DNA of 5,034 nt from JAXLVB01 sp044228045. Lineage in GTDB: Bacteria; Bacteroidota; Bacteroidia; Cytophagales; Spirosomataceae. The translations under genes were made by a program, and so were the position numbers. The notes under the pieces were generated by a model. That model had not been told where the DNA came from and did not search any database. It saw only the letters and a program-made list of their open reading frames with translations. The stretch covers positions 1 to 5,034 of the forward strand of contig JBGAVQ010000355.1 in assembly GCA_044228045.1 (NCBI GenBank), in the 5' to 3' direction. Shown here in pieces: positions 1 to 4,333 of this stretch. Position 1 is the stretch's first letter. The number at the start of each line of letters is the position of its first letter.

Positions 1-762
1 AGAACGTTGCTCTGGCAAAAATGAACCCACAAAGCTGGGTGTTCCCCAAGTAGAGGTCAGGTTTACCGAAGTTTCCTTGCCAAACGGCAAGAAGCGAATC
101 TCTGAACTACCATTGAGATTAAGCTCGCAACTAAACTTGTACTCTGTTTGCTCGGCATTTAGTTGAATCGGTACACTCACGCCCGAGTAAAACATCTCCC
201 GTGTTTCTATCCCCGGATTAAACGTAAGTTGCTGATTACCAAACTGTAACTTGATGGCTTCTTTGATGCCTTTGAGGTCTGCTACACCTAACGACACAAA
301 GGCATCTTTAAGCTGTGCTTTGTCAGACGAAATTTTGAGTACCGACAAATCGGGTGTTTTAAACGAGCCTTCTATCCTCAATTTTGTGTTATAGAGCATA
401 ACCACATAAATACCTCGGTAGCGTTTTTCGGGTGTAATGTTACCAGTAACTTTTAGGTTTTCAGGTAAAAAATGGGCGTATTCGGTAACAGTAGTTTTGC
501 CGCCTTTCTCGGTTTCAATTTCTGTTTGAAACGGTACCGAAATAACAGGGCCGCTCACTGTTTGGTCGCTGCCCCATTTTGAGGTGATTTCCTTCACGGC
601 GCTATCACGGGTAAACTGTCGCTCTGTAATAAGGCTTTCCAGCATGGTGGTTGGAATCAGCAAAATGAGCATCAAAAAGCCTACAACGAACATTTTGATA
701 ATGACAGATTGGCTAATGGAGCGGCCTATGCGCTCAAATGGTGTTTGGGGTTGGTTTTCCAT
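1..762 (-). CDS. creD: Cell envelope integrity protein CreD, N-terminal part (runs off left edge)
   Basis: The frame is open from an ATG at 762 to the left edge, giving 254 residues. I translated it from the sequence. Residues 1-20 are cytosolic, 21-41 form one hydrophobic helix, and the rest is a soluble, beta-rich region expected to face the periplasm. CreD (COG4452) signatures are visible: W63-G64 followed by GPVISVPF at 71-78, HFLPENLKV near 97-105, RYRGIYVV at 114-121 and IEGSF at 130-134, then TSTWGTPSFVGSFLP near the edge. Family members are about 440-460 residues, with several C-terminal membrane helices that would lie outside the window. CreD is an inner-membrane protein of the CreBC regulon in gammaproteobacteria, linked there to envelope integrity and colicin or beta-lactam phenotypes; its biochemical activity is unknown. 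In Bacteroidota it commonly sits beside a small winged-helix regulator, as here. It is the last visible gene of the leftward cluster, 85 bp after the DUF4352-like gene. The family call is firm; the role in this organism is inferred. Confidence 0.93.
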   Translation of the reverse strand, partial: MENQPQTPFERIGRSISQSVIIKMFVVGFLMLILLIPTTMLESLITERQFTRDSAVKEITSKWGSDQTVSGPVISVPFQTEIETEKGGKTTVTEYAHFLPENLKVTGNITPEKRYRGIYVVMLYNTKLRIEGSFKTPDLSVLKISSDKAQLKDAFVSLGVADLKGIKEAIKLQFGNQQLTFNPGIETREMFYSGVSVPIQLNAEQTEYKFSCELNLNGSSEIRFLPFGKETSVNLTSTWGTPSFVGSFLPEQRS

Positions 763-772
763 GAGATTAGAA

Positions 773-796
773 GCCCCCCATCCCCGGAGGGAGGGC
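773..796 (-). other. GC-rich hairpin immediately upstream of creD
   Basis: Read on the minus strand, this 24-nt stretch folds on itself: GCCCTCCCTCC pairs with GGATGGGGGGC through about ten pairs, including one G-U and one mismatch, around a very tight loop. It ends ten bases before the creD ATG and has no U-tract after it, so it is a poor terminator. It might limit creD translation, act as an mRNA processing or stability element, or be the remnant of a dispersed GC-rich intergenic repeat. A second GC-rich patch (CCCCCGAACGGAG, at about 818-830) lies 22 bases away. The whole spacer (763-847) stands out from the AT-rich spacers elsewhere in the window. Confidence 0.45.
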
Positions 797-847
797 AAGA
801 TTTAGATGTGGACAATACTCCGTTCGGGGGCTGTGGAGGCTTGGGTT

Positions 848-1360
848 TTAAAGTTTTATTTTAGTTTTCTCAAATTGACCACCGTCAAAAAAGTCGCCCA
901 TCAGTGTAGCCCCTTTCACCATCAAATAAGGCTGAGTCAGCGTGTTGGGAACTTCAAAGACAAGGGTGGTGCTTTCAGTTACGCCTGCCGGAGTATCAAA
1001 GCGTTCGGGGCAAGTAGTGTCGTGATGTTGACACCAACTTTTGCGCAACGTAGGATTGTTTTCAATAATGAGTTTACTGCCATCAGTCACAAAGGCTATT
1101 TGCGAGTCCCACTCATGCGAAACCCGTTTGGCATCGTTCTGGACCCTAAACGAAACCACCACAAAATGATGCCCTTTTTGGGCAGAATCTGTGCCAATTT
1201 GCTGCACAGTTTCCACCTTTTGCACCGAATACTCAAAATCATCGTGATGGATATGCTGACCAATTCCGATGGTTTGTTCTTCGGCACGGTCAGCAAAAAC
1301 GTAGAGCAGCACCATACCCACTACGGTGAGTGTCAAGAGGGTAAAAAAGATTTTTTTCAT
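848..1360 (-). CDS. Membrane-anchored DUF4352-like protein
   Basis: The protein has 170 residues from the ATG at 1360. A TTG 36 bp further upstream is in frame but falls inside the operator-like repeat and adds nothing family-like, so ATG is preferred. Residues 4-22 form a hydrophobic segment, a signal anchor or uncleaved signal peptide without a lipobox. The remainder is a beta-rich exported domain with DUF4352 hallmarks: IGIGQHI and FEYSVQKVE at 31-50, HHFVVVSFRVQN at 64-75, and the closing TTLVFEVPN at 131-139. C110 and C117 could form a disulfide. DUF4352 domains are immunoglobulin-like extracytoplasmic modules without a known catalytic activity. The gene lies 55 bp after the HTH regulator stop, and that gap holds the second copy of the shared inverted repeat, so it and creD may also have their own regulated promoter. 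I judge the domain call good but not certain, since it rests on motif resemblance. Confidence 0.75.
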   Translation of the reverse strand: MKKIFFTLLTLTVVGMVLLYVFADRAEEQTIGIGQHIHHDDFEYSVQKVETVQQIGTDSAQKGHHFVVVSFRVQNDAKRVSHEWDSQIAFVTDGSKLIIENNPTLRKSWCQHHDTTCPERFDTPAGVTESTTLVFEVPNTLTQPYLMVKGATLMGDFFDGGQFEKTKIKL

Positions 1361-1382
1361 AGTATTGACCTTATTTAAAAGA

Positions 1383-1399
1383 ACTTTGAAATGCAAAGT
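1383..1399 (-). promoter_or_regulatory. Operator-like inverted repeat, copy 1 (upstream of the DUF4352-like gene and creD)
   Basis: This is a perfect inverted repeat, ACTTTG-N5-CAAAGT, flanked on the plus-strand left side by TTTAAAAGA. The same arrangement, flank included, recurs at 2436-2452. It ends 23 bp upstream of the ATG at 1360. On the minus strand its ACTTTG arm resembles the Bacteroidota -7 element (TAnnTTTG), although the match is imperfect here (ACACTTTG). The likely binder is the HTH_34 protein encoded next door, by inference from position and symmetry only. Confidence 0.6.
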
Positions 1400-1415
1400 G
1401 TATAAATAAAAAAAA

Positions 1416-1724
1416 TCAAGATGGTACGTTACTATTTCTAATAAGGCTTTCGAGTGCGTCTAAGTGTTCTTGAAAAGCTTTTTTACCTGTTTCGGTTGCT
1501 GCATACGAAGTATTGGGTTTGCGGCCAATAAATCCTTTGCGTACCACTACGAAATCACTTTTTTCTAAGGCCAACAGGTGACTTGCCAAGTTGCCGTCGG
1601 TGAGGTCAAGGGCATCTTTTAGCTCGCCAAAGTCCACCCAATCGTGTATCATGAGCAAAGACATAATGCCCAGCCGCACCCGATTATCAAAGGCTTTGTT
1701 TAAGTTATGGATGATGTTTTTCAA
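1416..1724 (-). CDS. Small winged-helix transcriptional regulator (HTH_34 / MarR-like)
   Basis: This is a 102-residue cytosolic DNA-binding protein of the compact winged-helix type. Residues 6-26 (NLNKAFDNRVRLGIMSLLM) form the first helix with the family's characteristic D-NRVRLGIMSLL pattern. Residues 32-40 form helix 2, and 42-59 (TDGNLASHLLALEKSDFV) form the turn and recognition helix. Residues 60-82, with GRKPNTSYAATETGK, form the beta wing, and the C-terminal helix at 82-97 probably mediates dimerization. The start is a TTG: the next Met is at residue 21, inside the conserved first helix, and an in-frame TAA lies eight codons upstream, so no ATG start can serve. Such proteins are usually repressors binding short palindromes as dimers. 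The two ACTTTG-N5-CAAAGT sites bracketing this gene are the obvious candidates. The stop overlaps nothing; the next gene starts 55 bp downstream. No effector domain is visible, so the signal sensed is unknown. Confidence 0.88.
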   Translation of the reverse strand: MKNIIHNLNKAFDNRVRLGIMSLLMIHDWVDFGELKDALDLTDGNLASHLLALEKSDFVVVRKGFIGRKPNTSYAATETGKKAFQEHLDALESLIRNSNVPS

Positions 1725-1729
1725 GGAAC

Positions 1730-1754
1730 CGTTATCAGTTACACGTTATCGGTT
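1730..1754. repeat. Short direct repeat upstream of the HTH gene
   Basis: The 11-mer CGTTATCAGTT at 1730-1740 is followed by CGTTATCGGTT at 1744-1754, a two-copy direct repeat with a 14-bp period and one mismatch. It lies 6-30 bp upstream of the TTG start, where a regulator or RNA polymerase could contact it. It may equally be the remains of a simple sequence repeat. No clear promoter is visible in this 78-bp gap, which fits cotranscription with the membrane protein upstream. Confidence 0.4.
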
Positions 1755-1802
1755 GTTCGTATAATTTTGTAAATAAACCTGTTTAGGTACATTTCATACG
1801 CT

Positions 1803-2426
1803 TTACCGCTTCTCATATTTATTGTACATCATGATACCATACACAATGTGCAAAACGCCAAAGCCCAATGCCCAAAATAACAAACTTAGCCCTGAGCCAG
1901 CAAAAAAGCCACAAATTAAGCCCAACAGAATCTGGCAAAGTCCCAAATAACGTACGTCGTTGAGGGTATATTTACTACCGTTGAGCAAGGCCAATCCATA
2001 GAAAATCAGCGTAGCGCTTGGAATCAACCCAGGGGCGGGCACCAGCAAAAGCAAACAGAATAACCCACCCGTAATAAGCGGAATAAATAGGTTGATTATG
2101 AGGCGTTTCGTGGTATTGTCCCAAATTCTGAGCTTGTTTTCTCTGGCTCGACGAGTGGTAAAATATACGCCACCAATGAGTGCCAACACCAACACACCGA
2201 GGGCATCCAGAAACAGCGCAAGGTAAAGATCGTTGCTGCGGGTGATGGGTCGGTACGAAAAGTCCCAACTCATGCCCAGGTGCTTGGCAGCGACAAAAGC
2301 CCCTACCAACGCACACACGCCCGCAAAGATACCCGAAAGCCCACTCAACGAAATGAATCGAGACGACCGCTCCATTAACGAACGGATTTCGGAAAGGTCT
2401 TGTAAATGCTCAGAGGTTTGTTTCAT
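1803..2426 (-). CDS. Six-helix integral membrane protein of unknown function
   Basis: The protein has 207 residues from the ATG at 2426. The frame stays open to 2573, but the extra 49 residues would cover the promoter and operator, so the internal start is chosen. An amphipathic cytosolic N-terminus (MKQTSEHLQDLSEIRSLMER, 1-20) precedes ISLSGLSGIFAGVCALVGAFVAA. Predicted membrane helices lie at about 26-47, 68-90, 108-129, 133-150, 157-176 and 179-200, and the protein ends in a charged tail (YNKYEKR). Charged loops at 91-107 (RRARENKLRIWDN) suggest a cytosolic face. I recall similar hypothetical proteins, starting with a comparable LSEIRSLMERSSRFISLSGLSG-like segment, in Bacteroidota beside winged-helix regulators, but I know of no assigned function and see no transporter or enzyme motif. 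It is the first gene of the leftward cluster and has its own promoter with the shared operator, which suggests a role connected to the envelope or to sensing the same signal as its neighbours. Confidence 0.85.
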   Translation of the reverse strand: MKQTSEHLQDLSEIRSLMERSSRFISLSGLSGIFAGVCALVGAFVAAKHLGMSWDFSYRPITRSNDLYLALFLDALGVLVLALIGGVYFTTRRARENKLRIWDNTTKRLIINLFIPLITGGLFCLLLLVPAPGLIPSATLIFYGLALLNGSKYTLNDVRYLGLCQILLGLICGFFAGSGLSLLFWALGFGVLHIVYGIMMYNKYEKR

Positions 2427-2435
2427 TTTAAAAGA

Positions 2436-2452
2436 ACTTTGAGTTGCAAAGT
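2436..2452 (-). promoter_or_regulatory. Operator-like inverted repeat, copy 2 (upstream of the membrane-protein gene)
   Basis: This perfect inverted repeat, ACTTTG-N5-CAAAGT, carries the same TTTAAAAGA flank as the copy at 1383-1399; even two of the five spacer bases next to the right arm (TG) are shared. It ends nine bases upstream of the ATG at 2426 and overlaps the probable -7 element, so a bound dimer would block RNA polymerase. Two matched copies flanking a small winged-helix gene argue for autoregulation. Confidence 0.68.
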
Positions 2453-2477
2453 AAATTAACAAAAAAATAGAAAACAA
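2447..2477 (-). promoter_or_regulatory. Probable Bacteroidota-type promoter of the leftward cluster
   Basis: On the minus strand TTG (plus 2475-2477) and TTACTTTG (plus 2447-2454) are separated by 20 bases. This is close to the Bacteroidota primary-sigma pattern TTG-N19-TAnnTTTG, with one mismatch in the -7 element. A transcript would start roughly 10-15 bases before the ATG at 2426, giving a very short leader. The -7 element shares its ACTTTG with the operator. Confidence 0.5.
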
Positions 2478-2644
2478 GGGACTTTGTAATATTTTTTGAA
2501 TAAGACTGCCCGTTAAGTCGTTGCGTTTGTTGTACCTGCTGAGCACTGGGGCAATTGTTAGCGTATCAATCAACTACCAACATATTTTTTGAGCCAATTA
2601 TTCTTTTACCAGCTGTAACTATGCCTATTTCGGTAGTGCTAAAT

Positions 2645-2713
2645 ATGTAATGCTACTTACGGGTCAGACGGGGTCTCCCAGACGTTCCGTCAGACCACTC
2701 CCCAACATTACAT
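2645..2713. repeat. Nested imperfect palindrome, possible dispersed intergenic element
   Basis: The outer arms ATGTAATG (2645-2652) and CATTACAT (2706-2713) are perfect inverted repeats. Inside them GGTCAGACGG (2662-2671) and CCGTCAGACC (2687-2696) pair with one mismatch, and the centre contains the small hairpin GTCTCCCAGAC (2673-2683). The motif CAGAC occurs three times in one orientation (2665, 2679, 2691). There is no coding potential and no U-tract, so it is a poor terminator. Its GC-rich core within an AT-rich spacer looks like a REP/MITE-type repeat, but copy number cannot be judged from one window. Confidence 0.55.
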
Positions 2714-2773
2714 TTTGTGGACTACCCTATTTCTTTGCATTGTTTTGAGGCTTAGTTCTTTGTTGATTTATAT

Positions 2774-2811
2774 GAAAAACCAATGCCATCGCTTGCAACG
2801 ATGGCATTGGT
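2774..2811 (-). terminator. Intrinsic terminator downstream of the S41 peptidase gene
   Basis: ACCAATGCCATCG (2779-2791) and CGATGGCATTGGT (2799-2811) form a perfect 13-bp stem with a 7-base loop. On the minus strand the stem is followed directly by TTTTTC, the layout of a rho-independent terminator for leftward transcription. It lies 88 bp past the stop of the peptidase gene and insulates the CreD cluster from it. On the plus strand there is no U-tract, so it is unidirectional. Confidence 0.85.
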
Positions 2812-2843
2812 GCAGGTCTAATCGGGCTTCCCATAGAGACCGT

Positions 2844-2864
2844 AGAAGAACCGAAGCTTCTTCT
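2844..2864 (-). other. Small hairpin with UUCG-type loop in the peptidase 3' untranslated region
   Basis: AGAAGAA (2844-2850) and TTCTTCT (2858-2864) are perfect inverted arms around seven bases. On the leftward transcript the loop reads GCUUCGG, allowing a C(UUCG)G tetraloop with one bulged G. It lies between the peptidase stop and the terminator and could stabilise or punctuate the mRNA 3' end. No U-tract follows. Confidence 0.4.
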
Positions 2865-2898
2865 GCCTGTTGAATGCAGTATGCTGTAATGTGGCTTG

Positions 2899-4152
2899 TT
2901 ATTTCACATATTCTTTAAGAACTGCTTCTAAAACAGGGTCTTTGCCTTCAAAATAGCTTTTTGAAGACAATAAAATGGATAAGTTAGGCTCAATCCATTT
3001 GCGGTTATCGCCTTTATTGTTTTCGTGATACCGATTAGAAATACTAACAATTGCACCACTATAAGGCAATGTAAGCCCGTTTTCTTCGCCTACAAAATTG
3101 GGCGAAGAGCTACTCGGTTCACCTGCAAAAAGGGCGTTGGTTTCTTTATCTACCCTTGTAATAAAAATTTGTGCAGCCGAAAAAGTATTGCGCCCTGTTA
3201 AGACAATGATTTTACCTTGCTGGTTCTGCTCATAATTTTTTAGAACACGAATCAATGGTGGTGTTAAATCAGCATTGCCCCCGTTGTTGTGACGAACATC
3301 AATAATGAGAAAACGAGGCTTTTTAACTACTAACTGGCTATCAAGGCGTTTGCTGAAAGCATTGATAGACTCATTGTCGCTATTAAACACTTGATTAAAC
3401 TGCCAATATAAAACCTGCTTTTCGGGCATATCTTTTAACCAAAAATTTGTTTGGACGTTTGATAAATACAAAGGTATGTGGGCCTTAGGTGCAAGCAATT
3501 TAGGAATACCCCGCTGTCTGGGTACATCAACAAAAGCCACTTTTTGTTTAACTGTTTTACCCGTTTGATTCTCAAATACTATGTCAATATCTGCTGCATT
3601 TTGGGGCAATCCGTAGGCTTCTGATAAGCCTCTGAAACGTAGAAAAAAAGGGCCGATCCATTTTGCGCCCATTGTGTTGTCTTGGCTTATAAAATGCACC
3701 ATATCTTGCATCAGTTTTTGGGTGGTTACAAGCCCAATCTTTTTTACTTTCAGCCCCACCAAATGCTCATAAGGAGGGGAGGCATCTATGACAAACAGGC
3801 CATCGGAAAACTCGTAAAAATGAAGCGGTAAAAAACGGATAGGAGCAACATTTGCCCCAAAAGGCAGAACATACGAATGCCCATCGCCTAAGTAATACAT
3901 TGCCCTTTGTAGCTCTATCAACATACGTTCGTTGCTATACGCTGTGCTATGCTTTTTGAGGTGTTCGAGCTGTTGTATCAAAGCCTCTGGCAAGTCTTTA
4001 TTTTTATAAACATAATGCTGTTTTTTGATTTCGGCTGAAAGGAAATCAATGTCGTGCTGCCAACTTGTGGCCTTGTCGTTTTGGGCATTTGTTTGACAAG
4101 ACAATGCTATTAAGCAAAATAAAACGAATGATAGGTGCAGTAACTTTTTCAT
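2899..4152 (-). CDS. Exported S41-family peptidase (IRBP/tricorn-like)
   Basis: The protein has 417 residues from the ATG at 4152. Residues 1-23 form a signal sequence (MKKLLHLSFVLFCLIALSCQTNAQ). ALSC is a weak lipobox at C19, while TNA-Q would suit signal peptidase I, so it may be a lipoprotein or a soluble periplasmic protein. Residues 30-95 form the helical N-terminal part ending in LGDGHSYV (88-95), whose H92 is typical of the family. Residues 113-160 (DGLFVIDASPP, GLKVKKIG, ISQDN) look like a degenerate PDZ-type insert. Residues 248-395 are the S41 core: FLIIDVRHNNGGN (281-293), the nucleophile-like Ser325 in TGRNTFSAAQIF (319-330), GEPSSSSPNF (344-353) and TLPYSGAIVSIS (361-372). There is no Lys at the spacing used by CtpA-type S41A enzymes, so it fits the tricorn/IRBP subgroup better. 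The substrate is unknown. It is monocistronic: a promoter lies upstream and a terminator downstream, and it is divergent from the LytTR fusion gene, which could control it. Confidence 0.87.
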   Translation of the reverse strand: MKKLLHLSFVLFCLIALSCQTNAQNDKATSWQHDIDFLSAEIKKQHYVYKNKDLPEALIQQLEHLKKHSTAYSNERMLIELQRAMYYLGDGHSYVLPFGANVAPIRFLPLHFYEFSDGLFVIDASPPYEHLVGLKVKKIGLVTTQKLMQDMVHFISQDNTMGAKWIGPFFLRFRGLSEAYGLPQNAADIDIVFENQTGKTVKQKVAFVDVPRQRGIPKLLAPKAHIPLYLSNVQTNFWLKDMPEKQVLYWQFNQVFNSDNESINAFSKRLDSQLVVKKPRFLIIDVRHNNGGNADLTPPLIRVLKNYEQNQQGKIIVLTGRNTFSAAQIFITRVDKETNALFAGEPSSSSPNFVGEENGLTLPYSGAIVSISNRYHENNKGDNRKWIEPNLSILLSSKSYFEGKDPVLEAVLKEYVK

Positions 4153-4203
4153 GTTGTTTTTATTTTAATCAAGTAGTTGCCCCTCAGTATTTTGAAAGGC
4201 TCA

Positions 4204-4211
4204 CAAATGTA
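4204..4211 (-). promoter_or_regulatory. Probable -7 element of the S41 peptidase gene
   Basis: The minus strand reads TACATTTG, an exact match to the Bacteroidota TAnnTTTG -7 consensus, 51 bp upstream of the ATG at 4152. A possible -33 TTG lies 22 bases further upstream, a slightly long spacing. Transcription would begin near 4197, leaving a leader of about 45 bases without an evident Shine-Dalgarno site. Confidence 0.55.
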
Positions 4212-4317
4212 GGGTCAAAAGTGCCTTCGAGACCAAAAGAAAAAACGTGAATACAGCAAGTGCAAGTTTTTATTGACGAATGGCATAGTTATAAAACCAC
4301 CGTTTGGTGTTTCTGCC

Positions 4318-4325
4318 TAACTTTG
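4318..4325 (+). promoter_or_regulatory. Probable -7 element of the kinase-LytTR fusion gene
   Basis: TAACTTTG matches TAnnTTTG exactly and ends eight bases before the ATG at 4334. No TTG is seen at the usual -33 distance; a TTTG at 4303-4306 is too close. If used, the transcript would have almost no leader. The site could be chance, since the true start of the message is not otherwise marked. Confidence 0.4.
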
Positions 4326-4333
4326 TTGGTATC

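Larger units (their letters stand above)
2427..2898. other. Non-coding spacer between the S41 peptidase and the leftward membrane/HTH/CreD cluster
   Basis: No convincing gene lies in this 472-bp stretch on either strand. From left to right it holds the leftward operator and promoter (2436-2477), an AT-rich stretch with a lone ACTTTG half-site at 2481-2486, a nested palindrome (2645-2713), the intrinsic terminator of the peptidase gene (2774-2811) and a smaller hairpin (2844-2864). I see nothing in 2490-2640. The open frame continuing to 2573 on the minus strand codes for nothing recognisable. Confidence 0.7.

Noticed and set aside
584..805. 73-residue plus-strand open frame opposite the start of creD
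   Set aside because: It is antisense to the conserved creD N-terminus and shows no family resemblance.
806..1378. Long plus-strand open frame (190 residues)
   Set aside because: It lies opposite the DUF4352-like gene and its composition is unlike a folded protein; the minus-strand product has a signal anchor and family motifs.
1361..1396. TTG start 12 codons upstream of the DUF4352-like gene ATG
   Set aside because: The TTG lies within the operator-like repeat, and the ATG at 1360 is followed at once by a typical MKK signal-anchor start.
2481..2486. Extra ACTTTG half-site upstream of the leftward promoter
   Set aside because: There is no second arm at the proper spacing; a six-base match in AT-rich DNA is expected by chance.
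2427..2573. 49-residue N-terminal extension of the six-helix membrane protein
   Set aside because: It would place coding sequence over the promoter and palindromic operator; the residues from the ATG at 2426 already match the expected start of this type of protein.
2645..2713. Palindrome considered as a terminator or CRISPR remnant
   Set aside because: There is no U-tract on either strand, no repeat-spacer periodicity and no neighbouring cas gene.
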